64,000 nucleotides of DNA from CAWAQA01 sp963784065 (GCA_963784065.1 CAWAQA010000002.1:62001-126000), one strand, 5' to 3'; counted from the stretch's first letter, positions 1 to 9,075 are shown. Made by a program: numbers and translations. The notes: generated by a model from the sequence alone, not told the origin.

Positions 1-145
1 GCACCGCCTTGAAGTAGCTCGACGCATACGCGTGCGAGATCCCCAGCGCGTGGAGATAGCCGACGATCGCCGTGGCATCGGCAAAGGTAAAGGCCGCGTT
101 GAACTGCAACCGGTACGTCGCAGCGGGAGTGGAGACGGGTGGCAT
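1..145 (-). CDS. treY: Malto-oligosyltrehalose synthase, N-terminal fragment cut by window edge
   Basis: Read on the minus strand, an ATG at 145 opens a frame that runs off the left edge of the window. Its 48 visible residues contain ATYRLQFNAAFTFADA followed by YLHALGISHAYASSYFKAV. This is the opening strand and helix of the GH13 TreY barrel, whose family consensus is close to TYRLQF-x-F-F-x-A-x-x-L-x-YL-x-x-LG-x-SH-x-YASP. TreY turns the reducing end of malto-oligosaccharides into a trehalosyl unit, the first step of the TreY/TreZ trehalose route. A serine replaces the usual proline in YASP. Catalytic residues lie outside the window. The gene diverges from the lipoprotein gene starting at 248, leaving about 100 bases for both promoters; I see no convincing boxes there. 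Confidence 0.75.
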   Translation of the reverse strand, partial: MPPVSTPAATYRLQFNAAFTFADATAIVGYLHALGISHAYASSYFKAV

Positions 146-247
146 TGGCAGAGCAGGTCTACCCGAACCAAACGCGATGCCACATCGAGGGTGCGGGCGC
201 GAAGGATGAGTGCAACTGGAACGTCCCTTGCTGAAGAGGTGAGTGCT

Positions 248-1227
248 ATGGATGTGCGAATTACCTCGACTGTAGCAGTCTTCGCCCTCGTCAGCGCGGC
301 CTGCGGCGGACGGACGGTCGTCGTGGACGCGCCGGCCGCGCCCGTTGCTCCTGAGAAGATGGCAGAGCTGTGGACGGAGCCCGAGCGGGAGCGCGGATCT
401 TATCTGGGGAATCGGCGGTAAGAAATATGCGCCGCCGGCTGACGCGGTCTACAAGCTCCAAGGGAAGGACGACACCGGGTTCAGCGTCAGCTATGACGTG
501 GTCAGCCCCGACGGCACCGAGTGGAGCGCGAAGATCGGTCCCGAAGCGCAGACCGAGGTCGTGGTGTCCCGCCTGCTTTGGGCACTCGGGTATCACCAAC
601 CGCCCATCTATTACCTACCTTCGTGGAAGCTCGATGCCGGAGAGAAGGAACCCCGGCTCGAAAGCGAGGCGCGGTTCCGACCGAAGCTGGAGAGCCTGGA
701 ACGCCTCGATGAATACTGGAACTGGGCCGCCAATCCCTTCAGCGGGACGCGCGCCGTTCAAGGGCCTGCTGGTGACGCTGCTGATGCTGAACAGCAGCGA
801 CCTGAAGGACGACAACAACAGCATCTACGAACTGAAGGAGCCGTGGGACGGCGCCGCGCGCTGGTTTGTCGTCCGCGACGTCGGCGCGTCACTTGGTGAG
901 ACGGGAAAGCTGTTTCCGCGCCGCAACTGGGTCGAAGGCTTCGAGAAGCACGGGTTCATCAAGAGCGTCGGCGACGGCAGGATCGAGTTCGCCTACGACG
1001 GACGCCACCAGGAGCTGCTATCGATGATCGAGCCGGCTGATGTACAGTGGGCCGCGACGCAGATGCAGCGCCTCACCGACGAGCAGTGGCGCGACGCGTT
1101 CCGGGCCGGCAACTACGCCGATCCGATCGCCGAGCGCTACATCCGTCGCATCCGCCAGAAGATCGCCGATGGTCTGGCGCTGCGCGCCGACCCGACGCCC
1201 GAATCGTCCGCTTCGACCCGACGCTGA
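248..1227 (+). CDS. Lipoprotein with an atypical kinase-like domain (two frame breaks)
   Basis: The ATG at 248 starts a lipoprotein signal (MDVRITSTVAVFALVSAACGG) with a lipobox ending SAAC, so an outer- or inner-membrane-anchored product is likely. The mature part, about 300 residues, reads continuously only if one base is dropped near 386 (gag-c-gcg) and one near 750 (cgc-g-ccg). Motifs fit a distant protein-kinase or HipA/CotH-like fold: a lysine in SAKIGPEAQTEVVVSRLLW, a possible catalytic loop in LNSSDLKDDNN, and a metal-loop-like VVRDVGASLG. I recognise no named family, and kinase activity is inference. The stop overlaps the next start (TGATG), so it is translationally coupled to the DUF4956 membrane protein. 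DUF4956 genes commonly sit beside CotH-type kinases and polyphosphate polymerases, which supports a kinase-like role. Confidence 0.6.
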
Positions 1228-1907
1228 TGTTCGAGCAGGGACTGCCGCCCGAGTTCACCCAGTACGTTCCGGACATCCTGGAATCACACGCCGCGATGGT
1301 GGCGCGGGCGATCATCGCGCTGCCCGTGGCCGCGCTGCTCGGCGCGGCGCTGGCGTTTCGCCCGCGGCGGCGCGGCACGCCGCCACGTTCGGCTCCGGTC
1401 ATCCAGACGCAGATCGTCCTCTCCGTCGTCGGCGCGCTCGTGATGTTCGTCGTCGGGTCGAGCCTCGCGCGCGCGTTCGGCATCGTCGGCGCCGCGAACC
1501 TGATCCGCTACCGCGCCAAGATCGACGACCCGAAGGACGCGGTCGTCATGCTGGCGACGCTCAGCATCGGTCTCGCCACCGGCGTCGAGCTCTACGGCCT
1601 GGCGATCTTCGGCACGCTCTTCATCCTCGGCGTCCTGTGGATCATCGAGTCGCTCGAACCGGAACGCCGCAAGATGTTCGATCTGAAGGTCGCGGCCGCC
1701 GATCCTGCCGCCATGCGCCCGGACATCGAGGCGATCCTGCGCCGCTACGACATCAAATACGAGCTGCGCAGCGCCGGCGCGAAGGAGCTCGTGTACCAGG
1801 CCGACCTGCCGCTCAACGCGCGTACCGATCGCGTCGCCAACGCCATCCTGCAGCTCCAGGCGAACGGCGAGACCGAGGTCTCCTGGGAAGAGAAGGAGAA
1901 AAAATAA
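1227..1907 (+). CDS. DUF4956 integral membrane protein
   Basis: 226 residues starting at the ATG that overlaps the preceding stop. The N-terminal half has three hydrophobic segments (roughly residues 25-45, 60-90 and 105-140). A central block, ANLIRYRAKIDDPKDAVVML, matches the DUF4956 family, which resembles MgtC/SapB-type membrane proteins. The C-terminal 80 residues are soluble, a small alpha/beta domain rich in charged residues that is expected to be cytoplasmic. Function is unknown. In other bacteria the family neighbours VTC-type polyphosphate polymerases and CotH-type kinases. Here it is coupled to the kinase-like lipoprotein, so the two probably form one membrane system. The frame is unbroken. 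Confidence 0.75.
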   Translation: MFEQGLPPEFTQYVPDILESHAAMVARAIIALPVAALLGAALAFRPRRRGTPPRSAPVIQTQIVLSVVGALVMFVVGSSLARAFGIVGAANLIRYRAKIDDPKDAVVMLATLSIGLATGVELYGLAIFGTLFILGVLWIIESLEPERRKMFDLKVAAADPAAMRPDIEAILRRYDIKYELRSAGAKELVYQADLPLNARTDRVANAILQLQANGETEVSWEEKEKK

Positions 1908-1929
1908 CGCACAAGGCACACGAGCTTCG

Positions 1930-2030
1930 GTCTCCAGTCTTCGGTCTCCACCGGTCTTCGGTCTGCGGTCTCCGGCTGCGTTCCCCGGCTACAACAACCT
2001 GGTTGCTACCGCAGACCGAAGACTGGAGAC
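1930..2030 (+). repeat. Compound inverted repeat between DUF4956 and cytochrome c genes
   Basis: The 18-base segment at 1930-1947 (gtctccagtcttcggtct) is exactly reverse-complementary to 2013-2030. Inside it a second pair, ggtctgcggt and accgcagacc, also matches. An outer pair resembling cacaaggcac and gtgccttg flanks the whole. The RNA would fold into a long hairpin and could terminate or attenuate transcription. No T-run follows. Confidence 0.8.
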
Positions 2031-2078
2031 GCCATTGCGCCTTGAGCCTTGTGCCTTGCACTGTTAGACTCCCGCTCC

Positions 2079-2603
2079 ATGGCACGGATGGCTGCCACCC
2101 TTTTCTTCAGCATGGTCGTCCTCAGCCTCCGCGCGGATGCCCTGTTGCAGCGCGCCGGGCCGGTCTCGCTGCCCGAAGGGCCGGGCAGGGAACTGGTTGC
2201 GACGAGGTGCGTCGGATGCCATGACCTCGATACGGCGGTGAGCCGTCGGGCGACGGCGAACGAATGGCGCGATATCGTCGCCGAGATGATCAAGCGCGGC
2301 GCGCAGGTTCCGGGCACCGAGGCCGCCGCGATCGTCACCTACCTGGCCCAGCACTACGGCGCGACAACCCCAGCCGCCGGTCAACCGGCGGCCACCCTGG
2401 CGGAGGGGCCCGGCAGGGAGTTGCTGATGAACAAGTGCTTCCAGTGCCACAGCCAGGCCATGTGGAACGATCTCCGTCAGGATCGGCGCGCCTGGACGGG
2501 CGTGCTCTATCGCATGGTCGGCCGCCGGGCGTTGTGGACCGAAGACGAGATCAACGGGATGGCCGACTACCTCGCGCGCGTGCGCGGGCCGGATGCCAAG
2601 TGA
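2079..2603 (+). CDS. Exported dihaem cytochrome c
   Basis: 174 residues from the ATG at 2079, opening with a signal peptide (MARMAATLFFSMVVLSLRADA). Two c-type haem sites, CVGCH near residue 46 and CFQCH near residue 123, lie in two tandem repeats of the same short cytochrome domain. Each repeat begins EGPGRELV/L and ends in a helix such as IVTYLAQHYG or MADYLARVRG. The product should be a periplasmic electron carrier, possibly serving a dehydrogenase; small cytochromes of this type often pair with quinoprotein dehydrogenases. The exported TPP enzyme follows after 128 bases, but I see no specific link to it. The frame is intact. Confidence 0.8.
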   Translation: MARMAATLFFSMVVLSLRADALLQRAGPVSLPEGPGRELVATRCVGCHDLDTAVSRRATANEWRDIVAEMIKRGAQVPGTEAAAIVTYLAQHYGATTPAAGQPAATLAEGPGRELLMNKCFQCHSQAMWNDLRQDRRAWTGVLYRMVGRRALWTEDEINGMADYLARVRGPDAK

Positions 2604-2610
2604 TGGTAAA

Positions 2611-2647
2611 GGGCCCAGGGCCCAGGGCCCAGGGCTCAGGGCTCAGG
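2611..2647 (+). repeat. Tandem gggcccaggg array
   Basis: About four head-to-tail copies of a 9-base unit (gggcccagg drifting to gggctcagg) begin just after the cytochrome stop. The unit is self-complementary at GGGCCC. Similar text recurs at 29245-29310 and 43320-43410, so it is a dispersed family. Confidence 0.7.
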
Positions 2648-2731
2648 AGCGAAGGGCCCCGGGGCTGTCGAAGACCGCATGGATGAACGATCGTTGACCG
2701 TCGATTATCGTTACATCCAGTCAGGAACGTC

Positions 2732-4640
2732 ATGAGAGAGCTTGTTGCGCGATATCTCTCCAACGCGGTGTCGCGGCGTGAGTTCGTCCGCGGATTGATC
2801 AGGTCCGGCCTGTCGGCGGCCGCGGCGCAATCGGTGCTCCGGTCTGTCAACGCCGTGGCGCAGGGCAGGGATGGCGCGCCGCTGACACCGGACGACATCC
2901 GGATCTTCGAGGGCCCCGCCGGGGCGGCGTTCGCCGAGCAGCTGATCGCGTCGGGCGTCAAGTACGTCTTCGGCGGCTCCGACAGCGAGGACGCCGAGTT
3001 CTACGATGCGCTCGTCGATCGGCCGCAGCTCCAGTTCATCCTGACCGCGCACGAAGGCCCCGGTGCTGCCATGGCCGCCGGGTACATCAAGGCGTCGGGA
3101 CAGCCGGCGCTCGTCACCCAGGCGGCCGTCGTCGGCCTGATGAACGCGACCGGGCAGATCTTCAACGCGTTCAAGGAGCAGACGCCGCTCGTCGTCTATA
3201 GCGCCCGCGCCGACGATTCGCGCGAGGCCGGACGCGACGCGTTCCAGGAGCTCGCCGGCCAGGAGCAGCTGGTGACGCCGCTGACCAAATGGTCGTGGAC
3301 GGCGCGGCGTTCCGACTCCATCGCCGAAACCGTGCGCCGCGCATTCAAGGTCGCATGGACGCCGCCGCACGGTCCGACCTACATGAACTGGCACGAGGAC
3401 TACAACCACGAGCGCATCCGCACGGAGATCATCACCCACGATCGCGTCGATCCGCGGATGCGTGTCCGCCCCAACCCGGCGGAAGTCGAACGCGCGGCCA
3501 GGCTCCTCGTCGAAGCGCGTAACCCGCTGCTCATCGTCGGCGACGAGATCTACAAGGCGAAGGCTTTTGCCAAGGCGGTGCAGCTGGCGGAGCTGCTGGC
3601 GCTGCCGGTCACGCAGGCGCGGCAGGTCTTCACCAATTTCCCCCAGAATCACCCGCTCTGGATCAGCGACATGCCGGGCGGCCGGATCGACACGGTGGCG
3701 TATCCGAGGCAGCCGGACCTGGTGATCAACGTCGGCAACAAGATGCAGCACAACAGCCCGGCACCGATGGTGCCGCGCTCCACGCCGTTCATCGATCTTC
3801 GGATCGACAGCGCGAGCATGGGCAACTTCCTGGCGACGACGGTGCCGCTGGTGGCCGATGTGGCCTACGGCTTGGACGATCTGATCGCCGCCGTCAACAC
3901 GCTCATGACGCCGGCCATCAAGGCAAAGGTGCAGGAACGGTTCGCGCAGGTGCGGACCTTCAGCGACAACGCGCGGAAGACTCCGCCGCCTGGTGACCCG
4001 GAATCCCGACTGGGATCGCACGCCGATGCTGCCCGATCGCGTCAGCTACGAGATCGCGCAGTGGGCGGATCCGAATGCGGTCATCGTCCACGAGGGTGGT
4101 TCGGTCGACATCTCTCACAGCTTCGAGTTCAACCCGCTGGGCGGACGGGAGATGTTCTTCTACTACGGCGGACATCTGGGCGCCGGCGTCGGAACAGCCG
4201 CCGGAGTGAAGCTGGCGCGCCCGGATCAGCAGGTCGTCTGCCTGGTCGGCGACGGGTCGTTCATCTTCGGCCCGACGGCGCTCTGGAACATGGCGCGTCT
4301 CGAGCTTCCGGTCGTGGTCGTCGTCTACAACAATCACGCGTACGGGGGGCCGCACAATCGCGTGCTTTCGGCGGTCGCCGGCGGCCGGATGGTGCAGACG
4401 GGGCAGTTTGTCCACAGCTATCTGGGCAAGCCCGATATGGACATGTCCGCCATTGCGAAGGGGTTTGGCGTCGCTGGAGAAAAAGTTCGAACGGCGGCAG
4501 AACTGAAGGCGGCGCTGGGTCGCAGCCGGAACGCAACGGCTGACGGGAAGCCCTACCTCATCGACGTCGAGGTTGCGCGCTACGGCGTCGGCTGGACGGA
4601 TGATCCCTGGATTCCGCCGAATGTGAGCCGACGGTCATGA
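2732..4640 (+). CDS. Thiamine-pyrophosphate enzyme (acetolactate-synthase-like) with Tat-type leader; one frame break
   Basis: About 635 residues once a single extra base near 3979 (aag-a-ctc) is removed. The leader MRELVARYLSNAVSRREFVRGLI carries a twin-arginine-like RREF motif and a hydrophobic stretch, which is unusual for this normally cytosolic family. Domain order is that of the acetolactate synthase/benzoylformate decarboxylase family. An N-terminal pyrimidine-binding domain (about 50-220) has the activating glutamate in LTAHEGPGAAMAAGY. A central domain spans about 230-400. A C-terminal domain holds the cofactor motif GDGSFIFGPTALW (residue 505 onward), ending in the paired asparagines YNNHAYGG. 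The substrate cannot be told from sequence. Export is inference from the leader. In the unrepaired frame the protein would lose its cofactor-binding domain. Confidence 0.8.
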
Positions 4641-4665
4641 GGCACGAACCACAGAGTCGCCAAGA

Positions 4666-4685
4666 CTTCCGGCTGAAGCCGGAAG
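4666..4685 (+). repeat. REP-like palindrome cttccggctgaagccggaag
   Basis: A near-perfect 20-base palindrome. The same core recurs at 41043, 41103, 51733, 51781, 58873, 59769 (inside a gene), 60600 and 60630, mostly in spacers. Confidence 0.75.
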
Positions 4686-4731
4686 CCACAGAGTCACAGA
4701 GAAAACCCGCGAACGCTCTGTGTCTCTGTGG
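4686..4731 (+). terminator. Hairpin between convergent TPP-enzyme and yajQ genes
   Basis: ccacagagtcacagag (4686-4701) pairs with ctctgtgtctctgtgg (4716-4731) with one mismatch around a 14-base loop. Its position between convergent genes suggests bidirectional termination. No strong T-run. Text of the same kind (accacagag ... ctctgtggt) recurs at 12967-13034 and 56190-56270. Confidence 0.5.
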
Positions 4732-4757
4732 CCCGGCTCAGGTGAAAGCTGCCTGAT

Positions 4758-5261
4758 TCAACCTCGATAGTTCCCAAACTGCAGCGCGACGCCGAAGTCC
4801 TGGTCACGCAGCACGCGCATGGCTTCCTGCAGGTCGTCTTTCGACGGTGAGGTGATGCGCAGCTGATCGCCCTGGATGGAGGCCTGCACCTTCTTCAGCT
4901 TCGAGTCCTTCAGGAACTTGACGATGTCCTTTGCCTTCTCGGACGGGATCCCCTGCTGCAGCGAGATCTCCTGGCGTATGGTGCTGTTGGCGGCGGGCGT
5001 CGCCGTGCCGCGCGTCAGGTTCTTGGTCGGCACGTTCCGGCGCACCAGGCGGGTCTGCACGATCTCCCAGAGTGCATTCAGCTTGAAGTCGTCGTCAGCG
5101 ACGAGTACGAGCTTGGACTCCTTCGGATCGAATTCAATGGACGCCTTCGTCCCCTTGAAGTCGTAGCGCTGGGCCACTTCCTTGCGCGCCTGGTTCAGCG
5201 CGTTGTCAACCTCCTGCAGGTCGACGTTGGACGTGATGTCGAATGAGCACTGCGTCGCCAT
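4758..5261 (-). CDS. yajQ: YajQ family nucleotide-binding protein
   Basis: 167 residues from the ATG at 5261; an in-frame ATG at 5273 would add four. I prefer 5261 because the family normally begins within a few residues of SFDI (here MATQCSFDITSNVDLQEVDNA). Hallmarks are RYDFKGTKASIEFD near residue 35, the central segment LTRGTATPAANSTIRQEISLQQGIPSEKAKDI, and the C-terminal VQASIQGDQLRITSPSKDDLQ followed by FGVALQFGNYR. Two ferredoxin-like domains are expected. Members bind tRNA/GTP, and in Xanthomonas bind cyclic di-GMP. The reading frame continues upstream without a stop into the kinase gene region, but that is an open antisense-type extension and not a fusion. Confidence 0.9.
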   Translation of the reverse strand: MATQCSFDITSNVDLQEVDNALNQARKEVAQRYDFKGTKASIEFDPKESKLVLVADDDFKLNALWEIVQTRLVRRNVPTKNLTRGTATPAANSTIRQEISLQQGIPSEKAKDIVKFLKDSKLKKVQASIQGDQLRITSPSKDDLQEAMRVLRDQDFGVALQFGNYRG

Positions 5262-5407
5262 GAGCACGCTCATGTTAGCCGCGTCAAAACAATCCCACAA
5301 GCGCGCGCCTGTTGGTGAGGCTGGTTGCACCGACAATGCGAAGCCTGCTTGCACCGACGAGGCGGAGACGCCTGCCTGAAGGCCGTGTCTGTCACGCGAG
5401 GCGTCGA

Positions 5408-7350
5408 TCACGAATCCGTGGTGCGTCCGAGCTGCGCCACGAGCGCGGCGATCTCGCGCGGTTCGAATGGCTTCGCGACATGCGCCTGGTAGCCGGCTGA
5501 CAGCGCCGCGAGGCGGTCGTTGGCTGACGCGTACGCGGTGATCGCCACGGCGGGAATCGAGCCGCCCGCCGCTGCCGGCCGCGCCCGCAGGCGGCGGATC
5601 AGCGAGTAGCCATCCTCGTGCGGCATGCCCACGTCGCTGAGGACGACGTCGGGAAGCGCGCGCTCGATCTCCTGCATCGCTTCGGCTGCGCTCGACGCGA
5701 TCGTCACGTCGGCGCCATACTGCGTCAGCGTCGTTTCGAGCAGCAGACGCGCGTCCTCCTCGTCGTCCACCACAAGGACGCGGACGTTGCGCAGCAGCTC
5801 GTCGTCCACGGCCGCCGCCGGCACCGCGGCGGCCGCCACGGTCTCGCGCGCCGTCGCGCCGGGTTGCGCGGCGACGATCGACGGCAGGAAGATCTCGAAC
5901 GTCGCGCCGGCGCCGCGCCCGGCGCTTCGCGCCGCGATCGTGCCGCCGTGCAGCTCGACGAGCTGCTTGGCGATGGCGAGGCCGAGGCCGAGGCCGCCGT
6001 GCTCGCGGCTCGCCGTGCCATCCGCCTGCCGGAACGCCTCGAACACGTGCGGCAGGAACCGCGGCTCGATTCCGGGTCCCGAGTCGCGTACGGTGAGGCG
6101 GTAGCCGTTGGCGCGCTCGAGGCGAACGATCACCGCGCCTCCGGCCGGCGTGAACTTCACCGCGTTCGAGAGCACGTTCCAGACGACCTGCTGCAGCCGA
6201 TCCGGGTCGCCCGACGTCATCGCCGGCCGCACGGTGATGCTCACGTCGAGCGTGATCTGCTTCGCCATCGCGGCCGGCTGTACCACCTCGACGGCCGCGT
6301 CCACGAGCGCCGCCAGGTCCACCGGGCGTACCTGAATACGCAGCTTGCCCGTGATGATGCGCGAGACCTCGAGCAGGTCCTCGATCAGCCGCGCCTGCGC
6401 CCGGGCGTTGCGCTCGATGCTCTCCAGCGCGCGCGCCTGCGTTGCCGGCTCCACGTGCGCGGCGCGCAGCACGCGTGTCCACCCGAGCACGGCGTTCAGC
6501 GGCGTACGCAGCTCGTGTGACAGCGTCGCGAGGAACTCGTCCTTCAGCCGGTTGGCGTCGCGCTCGCGGATGAGGGCCGCCGTCCGTTCCGCCTCGATCC
6601 GGCGGCGTTCCTTCACTTCCGTCTCGAGCTCGGTGTTGGCGCGCGACAGCTCCGCGTTGCGCTCCGCGATCCGGTCGAGCATGTTGTTGAAGGCGTAGAC
6701 GACGACGCCGACCTCGTCGTTGCTGGCAGGCACGGCGCGGAGCGCGTAGTCGCGGCTCGCCGAGATGGCGCGGGCCGTGTCGGCCAGCTGCAGCAGCGGG
6801 GAGGCAATGACGCGCTGCATGCGCTGGGCAATGAGGAACGCCGCGCCGATCGCGAGCAGGAGGAGGCCGCCGCCTGTCAGCGCGCCGATGCGAACGCGGT
6901 CGTAGAGGTCGCTCAGGTCGCGACGGATGTACAGCATGCCCAGGCGGTCCGGCCCCATGCGGACCTCCGATACGGCCTGCGAGCGTGTCCGGCCCGAACG
7001 TCGATCGGGGCGGCGGCGCCGCCGGACAGACGGTCGTCGGATCGCGGTAGTAGGTGGCGAACAGCTGGCCCGGCGGCCGCGTAGAGGCAGGCCATGTCGA
7101 TGCGCGGCCGCAGCCGGAGCACGGCCAGCGTCTCGCCGGCCGCCTGGTCGTCGCGGAAGGTCAGCGGCGCGGCGCTGTTGTCCGCCACGATGCGGGCCTG
7201 GGCATCCACGTCCTCCGCGATCTCGATCCGAAACTGCGCGATGTCCCACGCCAGGAAGCCGCCGCTGGCGAGCGCGAGCGCCGCGGCGCTCGACGCGAGC
7301 GTCGTCAGCAGCAGCTTGTGACGAATCGGGAGATCGCGGAAACGTCTCAT
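5408..7350 (-). CDS. Hybrid histidine kinase: CHASE8-like sensor, HAMP, HisKA, HATPase, receiver (two frame breaks)
   Basis: Start ATG at 7350 overlaps the YfiR stop (ATGA). About 646 residues if two extra bases are removed, one near 7034 (gcc-g-ggc) and one in 6965-7020. The N-terminus (DLPIRHKLLLTTLASS, a membrane segment, then EDVDAQARIVADNSAAPLTF) looks like the CHASE8 periplasmic sensor found in YfiN. A second membrane segment (IGALTGGGLLLLAIGAAFLI) leads into HAMP. HisKA has the phosphoacceptor in LSHELRTPLNAVLG near residue 280. HATPase shows NVLSNAVKFTP, DSGPGIEP and GGLGLGLAI. The C-terminal receiver has the acidic pair VVDDEEDA and the phospho-aspartate in VVLSDVGMP near 570. It is expected to sense the periplasm under YfiR control and phosphorylate a partner. 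The output partner is unknown; the divergent gas-vesicle cluster is a candidate target. Confidence 0.85.
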
Positions 7351-7855
7351 GCGCCGCCCGGCTCCCTCGCCAGCCGGAGCAGGCGCGAGCTGATGCGCAG
7401 CCCGGCACGTTCCGCCGCGTCAGCATCGATCTGGAAGCGCACGTTGGCGCCTTCGAGCGTGAAATTGACGATGCCGCCCTGCTCGATGAAGTCGGGGGAT
7501 TCGCCGACCGTCAGCGACGGCGACGTCCGGGCGGCGCCCGCAGATACGCGGGCGCGGCCGCTCCCCGCGGCACGAAGACGATCTGGCATCCGGCCTCCGG
7601 TTCGATGATGACGCGAACGGCGAGCGCACGGCCGTTGATCGTCTCCCCGCGGATGGTCTCCGAGAGCGCTTCGCCGAAGACGTTTCGGCCGGCCACGCAG
7701 ATGGTGATCGGGCCCGCCGCGGCCGCGGCCGGCCACTCGACGAATTTGGCAAAGTTGAAGAGATACGCCGCCTTCACGCGATACTCGAGCGGCACGTCCT
7801 GCGCGCCGGCGGCGGCAGAGGCGACGAGCACGATCGCGAAGGTGATGAGGCGCAT
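7347..7855 (-). CDS. YfiR-like periplasmic regulator (DUF4154); one frame break
   Basis: About 169 residues from ATG 7855. A signal peptide (MRLITFAIVLVASAAAGAQ) is followed by the family opening EYRVKAAYLFNFAKFVEWP. It continues ITICVAGRNVFGEAL and CQIVFVPRGAAA, then LTVGESPDFIEQGGIVNFTLEGANVRFQID. These match YfiR (DUF4154), the periplasmic repressor that holds the CHASE8 domain of YfiN inactive until the envelope becomes reducing or stressed. The frame changes near 7545 by a net two bases gained or one lost, within a GC-only run, so the exact residues around AYLRA are uncertain. It is translationally coupled to the CHASE8-like kinase, which supports a repressor-sensor pair with a kinase output in place of the diguanylate cyclase. 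Confidence 0.8.
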
Positions 7856-8344
7856 CCTGTCAGAACCTGAACATCGTCCCCATCGGGCTACGTGGAGGCC
7901 TCATTTGTTGTTGCTGTTGATCATTCCACCTGCGATGAGCAGGAGGGCGACGACACGGATCTCGTAAACCGATGGCCGGGGTGCTCCGGTCGCTGCGTCG
8001 CGTCACGCGGGTCGCCAATCACGCCCATGCGAGTACATGCATAAGGTAGGAGCGGAAGCTCCGCAGGTGTACGAATGCGGTGGCGGTGACGCACGGACCA
8101 ACGGAGCAGGTCACGCATCCGGCGCCGCAGTGTACTTCGGCATTCCCGAGTCGAAAGCTCTACCGTGTGCAAAGTTCATGGTTGAGCTAGCAACTAAATA
8201 TTCATCCTGGCTCCGGCCGAAGCGACTCGCCGGTTACAAATCGCGATCCTTGCGATCTATACTGCCCGTTCGCGCGAGTTTCGCGGTCGCGCGACGGACT
8301 GCACGCCGCTTCCGCGGCCCTACTGGAGCACGCACACCTCACGC
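7856..8344. other. 489-base divergent spacer upstream of gas-vesicle cluster
   Basis: No gene is convincing here. It separates the minus-strand YfiR operon from the plus-strand gas-vesicle cluster. The part from about 8160 to 8265 is distinctly AT-richer than the surroundings, as expected for promoters. I see no palindrome that I would call an operator. Confidence 0.6.
8234..8263 (+). promoter_or_regulatory. Candidate sigma-70-type promoter for the gas-vesicle cluster
   Basis: TTACAA at 8234-8239 and TATACT at 8258-8263, spaced 18 bases, lie about 80 bases before the first gvp start. The -10 is good, the -35 weak. In such GC-rich DNA a TATACT box stands out, but this is one pattern match only. 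Confidence 0.35.
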
Positions 8345-8698
8345 ATGCCGACCGACCTGAGAGGGAGCCCGAGCCGCAGCAGCACCGGGCTCGTTGACGT
8401 TCTCGACCGCGTGCTGGACAAGGGCTTGGTGGTGGCGGGCGACATCAAGGTGTCGCTGGCCGAAGTCGAGCTGCTCACGATCCGGATCCGCCTGATGATC
8501 TGCTCCATCGACAAGGCCGAGGAGATCGGCCTCGACTGGTGGAAATACGATCGTCACCTCTCGCCGGGACGCGAGCAGATGATGCAGGAAAATCTCGAGC
8601 TGCGCGAGCAGCTGCGGGTGCTCGAACGGCGGCTCGCGGCGGTGACACGCGCCTCCTCCGGCCGCCGCCGGCGCGGGCTGGCCGCAACCAACGACTGA
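8345..8698 (+). CDS. gvpJ: Gas vesicle protein, GvpA/GvpJ family (GvpJ/M-like)
   Basis: 117 residues. The GvpA-type fold is visible from residue 15: GLVDVLDRVLDKGLVVAGDIKVSLAEVELLTIRIRLMICS, then IDKAEEIGLDWWKYD. The GDIKVSLAEVELL wording and the AEEIGLDWW tail follow GvpJ/GvpM paralogues rather than the shell protein GvpA, whose signature is DAWVRVSLVGI. Residues 75-105 form a short amphipathic helix rich in Glu/Leu/Arg, ending in a basic tail. GvpJ-type proteins are minor components thought to act in nucleation of the vesicle. It is the first gene of the cluster, 41 bases ahead of gvpA. The symbol could equally be gvpM; the family call is firm, the letter is not. Confidence 0.8.
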   Translation: MPTDLRGSPSRSSTGLVDVLDRVLDKGLVVAGDIKVSLAEVELLTIRIRLMICSIDKAEEIGLDWWKYDRHLSPGREQMMQENLELREQLRVLERRLAAVTRASSGRRRRGLAATND

Positions 8699-8739
8699 CG
8701 TCGATGGCGGGGACGACACGACTCTAAGGAGCTTCCACG

Positions 8740-9075
8740 ATGGCCGTTGAACGTGCAGCAGGCGGGACAAGTCTTATCGACGTCCTCGACCGAGTGCTTG
8801 ACAAAGGGATCGTCATCGACGCCTGGGTGCGCGTCTCGCTCGTCGGGATCGACCTGATCACCGTCGAAGCGCGCGTCGTGGTGGCCTCGATCGACACCTA
8901 TTTGAAGTATTCCGAAGCGGTGGGCGCGGCGGCATCCGCGTCACGGCCGGCGGTCGAGGCACCCCGAGGCTACGACGAGCTCGCGGCGGAGAACGTGGCG
9001 TTGCGGGCACAGCTCGAGAGCAGCTCGACGGCCGGCACCCGGGCGCCGGCGACGCGCCGGCGCACGCGGCAGTAA
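8740..9075 (+). CDS. gvpA: Gas vesicle major shell protein GvpA with long C-terminal tail
   Basis: 111 residues with a clear ribosome-binding site (aaggag, 9-10 bases before the ATG). Residues 11-66 are a near-canonical GvpA: SLIDVLDRVLDKGIVIDAWV, then RVSLVGIDLITVEARVVVAS and IDTYLKYSEAVG. GvpA polymerises into the ribbed gas-permeable wall. Most GvpA proteins stop soon after this point at about 70-80 residues. This one continues for about 40 residues, with a helical stretch (YDELAAENVALRAQLESS) and a basic tail (TRRRTRQ). The tail may face the cytoplasm or bind a partner; that is inference. The next gene is the sensor kinase, 136 bases on. Confidence 0.9.
   Translation: MAVERAAGGTSLIDVLDRVLDKGIVIDAWVRVSLVGIDLITVEARVVVASIDTYLKYSEAVGAAASASRPAVEAPRGYDELAAENVALRAQLESSSTAGTRAPATRRRTRQ

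Noticed and set aside
2711..4021. 436-codon frame opposite the TPP enzyme
   Set aside because: Shadow with no domain; the plus-strand gene has leader, cofactor motif and normal composition.
4758..6482. YajQ fused to an N-terminal 400-residue segment
   Set aside because: The upstream part is the kinase gene read in the wrong frame; YajQ has its own start at 5261.
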